Shown piece by piece: positions 1 through 16,412 of a stretch of DNA of 64,000 nt. The DNA is taken from contig NC_088300.1 in assembly GCF_032854445.1 (NCBI RefSeq), positions 65,136,984 through 65,200,983 on the forward strand, given 5' to 3'. The notes under the pieces are model-generated. The model was not told the origin of the DNA. It searched no databases and worked only from the letters and a program-made list of their open reading frames with translations. The stretch comes from Liolophura sinensis (lineage: Eukaryota; Mollusca; Polyplacophora; Chitonida; Chitonidae). Each line of letters begins with the position of its first letter. Within the stretch, counting starts at the first letter, position 1. The position numbers were made by a program, and so were the translations under genes.

Positions 1-2
1 AC

Positions 3-6022
<6,020 letters not shown>

Positions 6023-6787
6023 TACATTGTCAGAAAATCTTACATAGGAGGAGCTACAGGCTCCTACAGGCTACAGATGACTACTGGATGGTCATCACAA
6101 CATGTCCCCTGTGTGGTGCACTATTTGAGTTAGGCATATGTAGGAAGGTCCACAGGCCAAGGGCACTGGAAGGTCTAGTCACAATATCACCCTCTTGAGA
6201 TGCCTTCTTTGAGTAAGATACATAGAAGAGTCTACAGACTATGCACTGGAAGGTCACGTCACAACGGGGGCGCCGTTGTGATGCCCTGTCTGAGTAAGTC
6301 ATACGTAGGAGGCTAAGGTAATTGGACCTGTGCGTTACCCGTCAGAATCACGAACTGTGGGAGCTGCAGTCAGTTTCATCACAGCATGAAGTGGGAATGA
6401 TTAGAACTGAAGGTATAATGTCACCATGGTAGTTTAGTACACCTAACGCTTAGTGTTCTTCCTGTTAAATAAGGTCACTATTTATACCAAGGTGAGCAGG
6501 GTTATACTTGCATGGCAGAGTCCAGAGTATACAGAAGGGATGCAGATTGACTAAATAAGCACGACCATTTGACTAACTGACTTGACTAACTTACAGTGCC
6601 CTTGGACAGGCTGTCACAATAGAGACCTTTAGTTACAAGTTGAACTTTAAGCTTCTAACTAAAGGTCTCTACTGAAAGCATCCATACCTTCTATGTTTCC
6701 AAGTTATGCTCATGTACATGTAATAATGTGGCTGTCCTACAGAGTGATAAGATAGCTTTATGATTTCTTCTGTGTACATTTAATAAA
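6023..6787 (+). other. Probable 3' UTR of gene 1 with AATAAA
   Basis: After the degenerate repeats the sequence is AT-rich and non-coding; a canonical AATAAA at 6782-6787 is the first good polyadenylation signal after the stop. A perfect 16-bp inverted repeat (6620-6635 with 6656-6671, loop 20 nt) would form a strong hairpin in this UTR. Confidence 0.5.
6620..6671. repeat. Perfect 16-bp inverted repeat (hairpin)
   Basis: TAGAGACCTTTAGTTA pairs exactly with TAACTAAAGGTCTCTA across a 20-nt spacer. It falls in the inferred 3' UTR of gene 1. Confidence 0.85.
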
Positions 6788-7577
6788 TGGTACATACAAA
6801 AGTACGAAAATTCTGTACTCTAACCTTTAGATTGGTTTGTTATTCCTATATTTTCTTGAATGTTGCTTACCACCTTATGTTACTACTTCAGATTTATTTG
6901 ATTGGTGTTTTACGCCGTACTGAAGAAATATTCACTTATACGATGACTTCAGATATATTACTACATGTATATCAAAATACTGTTGCATGAATGGAATGTT
7001 TTGTGGAATTAAATGTACATGTATAGTTTGTTACTAGTATGAGTAATTATATAGGCTGGTTAAGTATTTTAATCATGTTTTTATGAATCATAAATGTTTA
7101 TGTGTATAAAATTGTAAATTCAGAGGTCACCTTTGTTATTTCATCACTTGTTTATGACTTTTGTGTTGCATTACATGCTAATCAGAGCCAAATCCTTGAA
7201 GCCTTTTAACATTCAATTTAATTGTTTTTGATTTTGAACAAATTGTATACTTGTATGTATAATGTATCTTGTTTTGGATTCTTTGTTGATTGCTTACACA
7301 ATGGAGCTCGTTTAATTACTCCATACTTATGTTTTATACCTGGAATTTAATATGCTCCGGTTTTATCCGTCCTTTTTCAATGCTGAACAGTAGTCCTGTT
7401 AGCCATGAAACTCAAGGTGCTTGTTTATGTACAAGATATAAAACACAAAGCTACATTTGTTTGTAAATAACATTTTAGTTTCAAGTTGACTTGAAGTAAA
7501 CATTCAGTCACCATTTTGAATTCGAAGGTTTTTTCACTGCTGAACTAGAAGGATTTTGTTTTCATCTCTTGTTGCTA

Positions 7578-7800
7578 TAGTGATGTATTTATTTATTTGA
7601 TTGGTGTTTTTACTTCATACTCAAGAGTATTTAATATTTAATACGATGATGACCAGCATTATGGAGGGAGGAAACCAGGCAGATTGCTGGTGGAACTTGT
7701 CTGTATGACCGACAATGAAGCCAGTTAGAGCTGGACTTGAACTTAGACAGACTTCTGTCTCACTGTGCTGTGCTAGCACTCTGACATCTTGGCCTGTAAT
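7578..7800 (-). mobile_element. tRNA-derived SINE, near full length
   Basis: Read on the minus strand, a tRNA-like head with B-box-like AGTTCAAGTCCAGCTC is followed by a body with CCTCCATAATGCTGG, CATCGTAT, CTTGAGTA and AAACACCAATCAAATAAATA, the tail shared by copies at 6890, 13075, 16282, 33075, 38150 and 61345. Ends in a short (AAAT)n tail. Confidence 0.65.
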
Positions 7801-8295
7801 AAAGGCCTCTGTAGTAATATACTGTGTGAAACTGAGTATAACTGTGTGAATTCTAGTTTTAATTAAAGCCATATAAATATGTCCTTTTGTATGTGTTGTG
7901 CTCTTCATCTCTCGAGGTATAAACCCTGTGGCACAGAGGTGTCAGTACATCATTTGCAATGGAGTGTGAGATTTAAAGTAGTCTGATTAAAAGGCAAACT
8001 ACAATCATGTGACAGCATGTGATTAATGTCTTCGCTTGGGTACCATGGATGCCACTTATGGTTTCATCTTGTCTCATATTGAGTGTGAGGTGTTTACTTT
8101 GGATATTCATTAACTCTCATTTTTGAACAATAAGGCACACAATTACACACAAAAGCGCACATTGCTCTCTGTGTGTGGAAAGCATTTAAATTCATTGTTT
8201 ATTCCTTAAAACTGACCCCACTTTTAATCTCATGAAATCGAACTCAAATGAAAATGGTATGATTCCATCTCTCTATACAGGGCACTTTAGTTGTC

Positions 8296-8600
8296 TTACC
8301 AGAAAGGTATTTCCTTTAACACTTCAGTATTAGAATCAATAACACTTAACAAGTTTTCAGTCAGATGACAATGAGGAGTCATTAAATGTGTGCACATATA
8401 CTGATACTGTGTCTTTTTACGGCTACCTCCACAGAAGTAATATGCCCAAACCATCAGAAATGACACCCACCTGGCATTATTATATTGACACCAGGCCAGC
8501 CAGTCCACTCTAATCTCTCATTTCTGACCACCAAGCGATGCTGCAGCAAGTACCATTTTTAAAGTCTTTGGTATGACCTGACCCGGGGTAGCCCTTCTGC
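8296..8600 (-). mobile_element. SINE, second subfamily (minus orientation)
   Basis: Shares GGTCATACCAAAGACTTT, GGCCTGGTGTCA, GTAAAAAGACACAGTATC and TGACTGAAAACTTGTTAAG (minus strand) with the copy at 62855-63160, and its tail resembles the longer SINE at 34781-35158. Confidence 0.55.
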
Positions 8601-8792
8601 CAAATCTTAGTTATAATCTACCAAGATAGTACAGAATCATCTGCAAGTAGGGACTGGTTATTTCTATACTTAACAGGGATGCTACAGAATCACCTCCACA
8701 GGGGAATTGGTCAATCTTAAACTCTAGAAAGACACAGAAAGAAGAAAGATGTCCACAAGGCTATAATCTTTAATATCATCAGTCTATAGCAT

Positions 8793-8878
8793 GAGCTGGA
8801 CTTGACCGCATTAGCGAGAGGCTCATGGGTCATTACACTGCACTTGCACGCTAACCAACCGAGCCACGGAAGCCCCTA
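8793..8878 (-). mobile_element. tRNA-like SINE head
   Basis: On the minus strand it reads CTTCCGTGGCTCGGTTGGTT then AGCGTGC (A box) and GCGGTCAAGTCCAGCTC (B box). It lacks a closed cloverleaf, so it is a SINE promoter remnant and not a tRNA gene. Confidence 0.5.
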
Positions 8879-9220
8879 CTGCCTAAGAAGATACATTCTT
8901 GTAGCCTATAAAGACCTAAGGGCTGGTCATGCACCTGTACATATCATACACATATATGTACATACAGCTGGGTGACATACCTTAGTCTCAGCTGGAAAAG
9001 CTATGCTTAGTGTTTGGACATGGAGATAACTTAATAAGGCATCCACTAATGCAATGAGCTGATTCTTGGTATCCATAAAAAAAGAAACAAATAAAATATG
9101 GTGTCAAATACAACAAGAAATATGTAGCACACTTTTGTGAAGATTTATACAAAAAAAGTTCATAAAAGCACAATTTCAGTATTTTGATTCGATGTTGTTG
9201 GCAGTCCTGGCCCTGTGTGT

Positions 9221-9912
9221 AGCAGTTTCCTGATGCTAGCCCCAGCACAGAGCAGTCCCCTCATGCTGGTCCTATGGTGGAGCAGTCCCCTGATGCCATT
9301 GCCAGTGTGGAGCAGTCCCCTGATGCCATTGCCAATGTGGAGCAGTCCCCTGATGGTGGTGCCAGTTTAGAGCAGTCACCTGAAGCTGGTGCCAGTGGGG
9401 AGCAGTCCCCTGATGCTGGTGCCAGCGTGGAGCAGTCCCCTGATGCCGGTGCCAGTGTGGAGCAGTCCTCTGATGCCACTGCCAGCATGGAGCAGTCTCT
9501 GGATGCCGGTGCAAGCTTGGAGCAGTCCCCTGATGACGGTGCCAGTGTGGAGCCGTCACCTGATGTAGGTGCCAGTGTGGAGCAGTCCAATGATGCTGGT
9601 GCCGGCGTGGATCAGTCCTCTGATGCTGGTGCCAGCCTGGAGCAGTTCCCTGCTGCCATTGCTGGAGTGAAGCAGTCTCTTGATGCTGGTCCCAGTGTGG
9701 AGCAGTCTCCTGATGCTGGTCCCAGTGTGGAGCAGTCTCATGATGCTGGTCTCAGCATGGAGCAGTCCCTTGATGCCGGTCCCGGTGTGGAGCAGTCTCT
9801 TGATACTGGTCCCAGCATGGAGCAGTTCTCTGATGCCGGTTCCAGTGTGGAGCAGTCTCTTGATACCGGTCCCAGCATGGAGCAGTCCCTTGATGCCAAT
9901 CCCAACGTGGAG
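9221..9912. repeat. 30-bp minisatellite, about 23 copies, open on both strands
   Basis: Unit GAGCAGTCCCCTGATGCTGG plus TGCCAGTGTG, in strict 30-bp register for about 690 bases. The plus frame from 9223 to the TGA at 9919-9921 encodes a decapeptide repeat (EQSPDAGASV). Substitutions fall at all codon positions and minus-strand frames are also open, so coding status is unproven. No splice sites, start context or domain supports a gene. Confidence 0.9.
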
Positions 9913-11801
9913 GTGCACTGATGCCATCATCAACCTGTTCGTTGCCCCACTCCAGAACTATTTTGAAATATGTCATCAACATGTTTTTAATTATGACAGG
10001 AAACTGGGCAGAGCTTGCGGAAGCCAACAACCATCTGCAGGTTGCTGGCAGACCTTACCATGTATGATGCAAGAGGGAGCAAGCATATGCTGCTCTTAAA
10101 CTCACAGCAACCGCATTGGTGAGAAGCTCCTGGGTTCACTAGCTTGCTTATACATGTAACACATCAGTGAATTTTAAGGGAAAGCACAGTGTCCAGTTTA
10201 TGGTCAAAGCGATTTTAGCACCGCTAAGGTACACGGTTGTAACTTCGGCATAACGTCTTACCATTAACATTGGGTACAATCACCTTCTGTGGAGCAGGCC
10301 CCTGGATGTTAGTATCATAATGATTACTGGGTGAAATTTACAGTTTAAGTTGGTTACATTTGATTAACTGCCTTGTTTGATGGTCAGGTATCATGTAAAA
10401 TATGATATTTTCAAAAAGCACAGGTATAGTTACATTTCTGGAGAAACAACGAGCAACAGTCTCTGTGCCTTGTTGATTCTTTTTCAAGCATCAACTGTTG
10501 CGAGTTGTTTCTCCTACTTTAACGAGTTTGTGGTAATGTAACAAATATCGATTTTTGAAAGCGGTCATTTCAAACAAATTATAAATAAAATGTTACATCA
10601 CAATTAGCGTCAATGAATGCACTTGCATGCCCGCTGAGCCGTATTATTTGCATAGTCGAATATAATACGTAGCATGGTTAATCTTTCGTGACAGTGTTTC
10701 ATGCTTTTAGCCAATGGGAGTCCAGTCATATGTACTCTATATTGGTTACTACATCAGCATGCACTGTGTATTAAAGATTATGGACAGTGACTCGGTCTAT
10801 GATTAGTTATGCGAGAAAGTAAATCTGAATTTATTGAATTTATTTATTTACTAATATATAAACTATGTTAGTCGAAATGGCAAAGCTTTGATAGCTCGCG
10901 CAAGGGTTGCCTTGTATAACGTAAATGTTGGCTGTAAAAATGCGTAAAACCAGTCTCATTACTAGTATCTAGTGAACTCAGATTAATGTGGTCTTTTCAG
11001 TATTCTTTTACACTCAATTTAACAATATATATAGGGGTAGCTAATTACGAATAAATAATAAATCTGGGTATTAATCTTTTAACACTGTTGGACAATATAG
11101 TCATAAACTGTTCGAAAACAGGCCGATCAGTAGATATCCGACACTGGAGCCCTTTAACTAAGTCTCGCCACTACTTGTTCCTCCCCTTTCAAAAAAACTT
11201 CTGGGTAAAGCGTAAGATACGCTTTTTAAAGCTTTGTTTTTTATGGGTTATTCCAAGCCCCTAAACAACAGCCTCAGTTGTTCATTTCGTTAACAACAAC
11301 GTACTACTTTTGGGTGGAAAGGGATTTAGACTGTCTGACAGAACTAAAAAAAAAAAGCTCCGAAAGAGACAGCAGGCATGTGATTGATGCGGATCGCTCC
11401 CATTTCGGTTTGGTTGGTTGGGATAACGTGTCCTAAGCGTAAATCGGTTTATACCCATAGTAAAGTAGGTAAATTGTTGGCCTCTCCAGAAAATAAGGAT
11501 ATGAGATGCACAAAATAACAGGTAATGGCTTTATAATTAGTTCGGAGGGAAATTCTCAAGTGTGTTGCAACAAAGGTGTGGTCAAGTTCATTTCCATCAC
11601 CCCCATGGTCACGAACGAGTTGATCTAACCTAACTGTCGACACAAAAAGACGCATAGCAAGTTGGATTTCATTAGTTTGTGAAGTGGAGGGAAATATTGT
11701 TAACTTGAATATAACAAAATCAGAATTTCAATCAGTCATTATTTTGCATGCCTGTTTTGTGTCAGAATATAATAGACATATTCCAAGAGCTTGGCAGCAG
11801 T
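9913..11801. other. Intergenic, no gene recognised
   Basis: AT-rich unique-looking sequence. A possible remnant of a dispersed element lies around 10195-10300 (AGCGATTTTAGCACCGCTAA). The 139-codon ORF 9680-10099 is an out-of-frame reading of the minisatellite running into flank. Confidence 0.5.
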
Positions 11802-11874
11802 GGGGAGCTAGCTCAGATGGTAGAGCGCTCGCTTAGCATGCGAGAGGTACCGGGATCGATGCCCGGGTTCTCCA
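11802..11874 (+). tRNA. tRNA-Ala (anticodon AGC)
   Basis: A full cloverleaf folds: acceptor GGGGAGC with GTTCTCC (two G-U pairs), D arm GCTC/GAGC, anticodon arm CTCGC-TTAGCAT-GCGAG with anticodon AGC, variable loop AGGTA, T arm CCGGG-ATCGATG-CCCGG, then A73. No intron, 73 nt. A box (TAGCTCAGATGG) and B box (GGATCGATGCC) are good internal Pol III promoters. CCA is not encoded, as expected in animals. Confidence 0.95.
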
Positions 11875-11881
11875 GTTGATG

Positions 11882-11887
11882 TTTTTT
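11882..11887 (+). terminator. Pol III T-run terminator of tRNA-Ala
   Basis: Six T residues start 8 nt after the tRNA 3' end, the usual Pol III stop. Confidence 0.85.
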
Positions 11888-12579
11888 CGCCTTTGGGTGC
11901 ATGATGAAATTTTGGTTGTCCATGCATATAGCTAGTGTTCGGGTTATCTTTCTCCTATTTTTGTTAGTTTACAGAATTTTAAAAAAATCATCATACAGCT
12001 TGATAGTAAACCTCTCCCTTATTTTAACATGATGATATACAACTTGAGCTTTCTTATAACACAGTCACAGAATACCTTTAGATTTCCATATCTTCTTAGC
12101 ACAAACAGGCTTGGTGTAATCATTAAATAAAAGCCATCATATACTGATCTGGCCATATGTATTACTGGATAGAGAACTTCATATAGTTGGCTTGACTTAT
12201 AGCACTGCAAACAGATTTATCCTCAAAATGTGATGAATGTAATGAATGAGAGGGTTAGCGCATATTTTTCACATTGCTGTTTTGCAAGTGATTTCAGAGG
12301 CCTACTAAAAACCTGATCACCTTAAACTGAAGACCTGTATGGCAAAGGGCCATGATTTTATTTTCATATTTTCAACTGATTGCTTCAGTTATCTAAAAAT
12401 GGCATCTACCTGTTGACCTACTTGAAGCAGGTCTGACTTGACAACACGTTTACATTGCTGTCCGATGTCAAAGTATAACACTGGATATAAGACCCGCACT
12501 AAGTTACGCTGCACTTTGACTTAGATAAACAGTACCCTGGCTAAAGCTTTCAGCATGGTCCAGAGAGAGGATTGGTCAA

Positions 12580-12800
12580 GTGATTGATTGGCGTTTAACA
12601 CCATATGCAAGACTTTTTTACTTATGTGACGACAGTCAGTTTTATGGGTGAAGGAAACTGGAACATTCAGAGTAAACCACTGACCTTTGACACATGATAA
12701 ACCTTCTAATAAACCTGTTGACTAATATGCCATGAGGTGAGGAAGAACCATCATTGCCTGACCAGGAATGGAACCACTAACAAGTGAATGCAGATTTCCG
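12580..12800 (-). mobile_element. SINE-like element
   Basis: Tail-like GATTGGCGTTTAACACCATA and body GTGACGACAGTCAGTTTTAT, GGGTGAAGGAAAC; the GGGTGAAGGAAAC segment recurs at 35250, where a tRNA-like B box is also visible. Borders approximate. Confidence 0.45.
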
Positions 12801-13074
12801 GTTAAGGATTACAAGTAATTTAGCCTAATATTATGATTATCAGTCTCACAGTGTCAGTCAAGCAATCATCAAATGATTCTGATTCTCCAAATAAACCCTT
12901 AATAGGGGTGGAATGTCCTGATGTTGTTTGTTTCAACTTTCATCTGTTCTGTTGTGTCACATTGCTAGCGAATGCCACTCGTCTGATCTTGGTACAGTCA
13001 CTAGCAACCTGAACACAACCTGGTGTCATAGTTCTGGGCTATGATTATTACGCATCATTCAATATCACTGCTGT

Positions 13075-13207
13075 CAGTACCCTGCGGATGGTCATGGATT
13101 TCCTTTGGGTTCTGCCCGATTTCCACCCACCATAATGTTAGCTGCTGTCGTATAAGTGAAATATTCCTGAGTACGGTGTAAAACGACAATCAAATAAAAT
13201 CAAATAA
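13075..13207 (+). mobile_element. SINE copy (AAAT-tailed family)
   Basis: CCTGCGGATGGTCATGG, CCACCCACCATAATG, GCTGTCGTATAAGTGAAATA, GAGTACGGTGTAAAACGACA and an (A/T)-rich tail match the copies at 16282, 33075 and 61345. Confidence 0.7.
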
Positions 13208-13933
13208 GTAAATCAATGTCATTGCTGTATCACACAGGCAAAATCAAACTAACCATGTTAATACATGTACTATGACATCCCTGTGTTTAGGTTACAGTGA
13301 AAACCAGCCTTCTGGTAGTATAGGCCTTTCAGAACAATCAAGAACACATATTTCACCAATCAAATTCAGTTAGTTGCAAAGAGGTCAACAAGATGTCCCA
13401 CAAACTCATTACAAATGTTCATTCTTTGTGTGATGCCATGCTGTCACAATTACTTTTAGCGAGAATGGAATGAAAAATAACGTCCCGAGAAAGAGTGATG
13501 GGGGATTTGACATGTGTGGTCCATTACTATTTTGAGCTGTCAGACCTAAACATAAAAAGAATGGCCATAATTTTGTCGAACATGAATGAAACGGGCCAAA
13601 CAACCATTCTCGGGAGAACATGTATATTTCATCAAAAGTGAAGCTCTATTTAACAAGTATTTGTACATGGAAAAGTGTCCGATTCTACTGCACACATGCA
13701 GCTGCTTTGGCCTACAGGATGCATGGGTTTTACTTTTGAATAGTGTAGCGGGATTTACGGAAGCAGGATTTGAGAAATAAATTTAACGTAGGGAAGTTTC
13801 GATATATTCAAGTTTTAATGAATTTTCACGGAAGTTTTGTTAAGACCGTTATCTGAGGCCAAACTAGTTAATTTATGAAGTCAATATTCGCAAGTATAGC
13901 CTTAATTGTTTCTCGCAGCAAGTTTTAAACTTA

Positions 13934-14589
13934 AGCTGAGATTCCATATAGGCCTACGCGGTATGCGGTTTGCGGTATACGGCACGCGGTACGCGGATAC
14001 GGCATGCGGTATGCGCTTTCTCTGATTCCATTTATGCGGTAACCTATGCGTTTTCTTTCATTCATGGTGCGTTTTTATCAGAGCAAACATGTCGTATAAT
14101 ATTCCTCCATTTCACGACGTGTGGCTTTAGAGCAAGATTCAGACCTTGCCATAATAGCAATGTCATATAAGTTGTTGCAACTAAAGAAGCGTAAAAAGAG
14201 AAAACACCGATGGTGGGTCCACAGTATTTTGCGGCAAAGAGCTCAGCAGGGAGCTTTCCATAACTTGGTCTCGGAATTGCAGCTGGATGGAGAAAAATTC
14301 CAACTGTACTTTCGTCTAACCAGAGAACAATTTAAACAAGTTCCGACCACGTGTCGGGGAAACACCCCACCCCATCATTTCTTGGGATACCCTGTCCGGT
14401 TTTGAAAACGCATACCGCACCGATCGCTACATGGTGCGATTGATTTTGCCGTATACGTTTCCGCATGAAAAAACGGATCCGCGACCGTACCTATGGAATC
14501 ATTGCAACTTATTTTAACTATTTCGATTTTTTGCCGCGTACCGCATACCGCGTACCGTATAAAGCTACCGCATGTAAGGAATCTCAGCT
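13934..14589. mobile_element. Non-autonomous PIF/Harbinger-type DNA transposon with TTA target duplication
   Basis: Perfect 12-bp TIRs AGCTGAGATTCC (13934-13945) and GGAATCTCAGCT (14578-14589) are flanked by the trinucleotide TTA on both sides (13931-13933 and 14590-14592), the target preference of PIF/Harbinger elements. Subterminal regions on both sides are packed with GCGGTATGCGG/ACGCGGTA motifs in opposite orientation. The interior keeps a transposase-like N-terminal fragment (14121-14405) but no DDE catalytic region. At 656 bp it is an internally deleted, presumably non-autonomous copy. Confidence 0.85.
14121..14405 (+). pseudogene. PIF/Harbinger transposase N-terminal remnant
   Basis: Reads a basic stretch then RWWVHSILRQRAQQGAFHNL and LDGEKFQLYFRLTREQF, which resemble the start of PIF/Harbinger (HARBI1-like) transposases, where a WWVH-x-R motif and a YFRxxxxxF motif precede the nuclease core. 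It stops at TGA near the 3' subterminal repeats, so the catalytic DDE domain is missing and it cannot be functional. Confidence 0.75.
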
Positions 14590-14592
14590 TTA

Positions 14593-16281
14593 CGTGTATC
14601 CGTTTCATGGACGAGTGATGTTGTTGTTGTTGTTGTATCGACGTTCCTACAAATTTAGGATAATTATAAGTATTTTTCAGCAATGTAGTGACAATAATGT
14701 CACTGTTTTATCTGGAAAACCTTTACCTTCTATTTTCTTTCTTGTTTCACACAGCAAAATGACATTTATTGTCCTCAGTTCAACCTCGAAAGCAGAAGTT
14801 TGTGTTGCTGCCCTTTTCGTACATTTTTAGTAATTAGGGAGTCTATAGAGCCCGCACTTACAGGCTATTAGAAATCGGACCAGGATTTTCCCACCAGTTT
14901 GAAAAGGAATTTATCATTTAATACCCTTGTGTGGAAATTGGTTATACTTTTTGAGTAATATGGATAAAAATATGGACTTTTCAGACAATGACATTTAGAT
15001 TTTGGCTTCTAAGTAAAGCCATTATTTTGGAGTGCTTGGTGGCGATCGTGATGACGTCATCGTGTTTACAAACTGTCAAAAATTGCCCTTCTGACCAATC
15101 TCCTGATTTGGTTCATTGCTCCGCCCACACCATGTGGAAATCTATAAATAGGCTGATTTTTCAGCATCTGTAGATGGCCTTGGAATCTGCCAGGAGTAGA
15201 CACCAAATTACTGGTAAGCATTCTCAGGAAGTAGATATTTTATTAAGAGTGGGAAAATTCTTGTACGGTGAATTGGGAAAAAGTCCCAGGGTCTGGAATA
15301 GTGATTTGTGATCCAGTTTAAGAACTCTGAGACAGTTGACGTTTGGTGGGAACCAGTCCCATGAAGCCAGGAATACAGTGTCAGAAATCTGGGAATCTTT
15401 TCCAGTCCCAAAATTCTGGGACTCTCCAGTCTCACAAAACCTGAGAATCCAGCTCCAGTCTCGTGCAAGTGGAACTTATCTGAGATCACAAAAGTGGAAC
15501 ACTGAGACTATACACCAGAATAAATCACCTGAACTTTGGTACCATAAATTGATTCAAGAGTCTCAGGAGATATTCATCATTGAATTCACTGACAATCTGT
15601 TCTTGGAGAACTTTCATTTCACTTAAGAATGTCGAATCTCATGTACAAGTCATACTTGATAATAACCCGAGTTGAGGAAATGTTATGAAATCGGATCCAA
15701 ATAGTAGCGGAGTCTCTCAGTTCAGGGGAAAGAATCCTGATTGGTTTATTCATTTAACAAGCTTTGCTTGCCACGTTAAATATCAAACAGGATTAAAGTG
15801 ATTGAATGGTGTCGCACTCATAGGTATCTATAACTATAGACATCATAAGAAACGAAAGCACGTAAGACAAATACAATAATCAAACTGCTACAATACGTAG
15901 TATATGATGTGGCCTAACATATAAAACTGTGAAGAAGTTTATCAGCTTTCTCTCTGAATGTAAAAATGGCTTTAAACTAGAGTTTTCCTAAGGCCTCATC
16001 TGTCAGTTCGGAAATTAAGTAGCCTACTGTGTTCAACGGTGATAGCTGTCAATACAATTCGTTGTGGGGAGAGCTTGAATTTGGGGCGCTAAGCATTCCC
16101 AGTATATCCATTAATGATGTCATTTCCTCATAATTCTGACAAAAGATGGCAAATATGCACAAAATAGAGGGGTTAAGAATACAGAATATGCCTCAAAAAT
16201 GAATTTTTTTTTTTCTTTCATTTTTTGGCATATCTTTCTTCATGTTCCGGAAAACCATAATTTTCCTTTCATAGTACAGAT
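14593..16281. other. Intergenic, no gene seen
   Basis: Mixed AT-rich sequence with small ORFs (61-121 codons) lacking recognisable domains. A weak imperfect hairpin lies at 15733-15794. Confidence 0.4.
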
Positions 16282-16412
16282 AACCTGCGGATGGTCGTGG
16301 GTTTCCCCCCGGGCTCTTCCCGGTTTCCACCCACCATAATGCTGGCCGCCGTCGTATAAGTGAAATATTCTTGAGTACGGCATAAAACACCAATCAAATA
16401 AATAAATAAATA
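16282..16412 (+). mobile_element. SINE copy (AAAT-tailed family)
   Basis: ACCTGCGGATGGTCGTGGGT, CCACCCACCATAATGCTGGC, CGTCGTATAAGTGAAATATT, CTTGAGTACGGCATAAAACA and CCAATCAAATAAATAAATAA. The best-preserved copy of this family in the window. Confidence 0.75.

Larger units (their letters stand above)
6788..9220. other. Intergenic, SINE-rich, no protein gene seen
   Basis: AT-rich sequence with a SINE tail (6890-6960, minus orientation), a fuller SINE (7578-7800), another SINE subfamily (8296-8600) and a tRNA-like SINE head (8793-8878). Small ORFs (67-95 codons) show no recognisable domain. Confidence 0.6.
11888..13930. other. Intergenic with two SINE copies, no gene seen
   Basis: Contains a SINE at about 12580-12800 (GATTGATTGGCGTTTAACACC then TTTTATGGGTGAAGGAAACT) and another at 13075-13207. 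Small ORFs, for example 13586-13780, show no recognisable domain. Confidence 0.5.

Noticed and set aside
8793-8878. tRNA gene on the minus strand
   Set aside because: A and B boxes are present but the arms do not close into a cloverleaf; it is a SINE head. The same applies at 30805-30880 and 35085-35158.
9192-9233. ATG opening MLLAVLALCVAVS, resembling a signal peptide upstream of the 30-bp repeats
   Set aside because: It ends in TGA after 13 codons, is out of frame with the decapeptide ORF, and is itself a degenerate repeat copy.
9261-10030. Minus-strand ORFs over the 30-bp minisatellite
   Set aside because: Shadow frames of the same repeat, without start context or domains.
15733-15794. 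Imperfect hairpin AATCCTG...ATTTAAC / GTTAAAT...CAGGATT
   Set aside because: The two arms differ in length by six bases and pair well only at their ends; not convincing as a functional structure.
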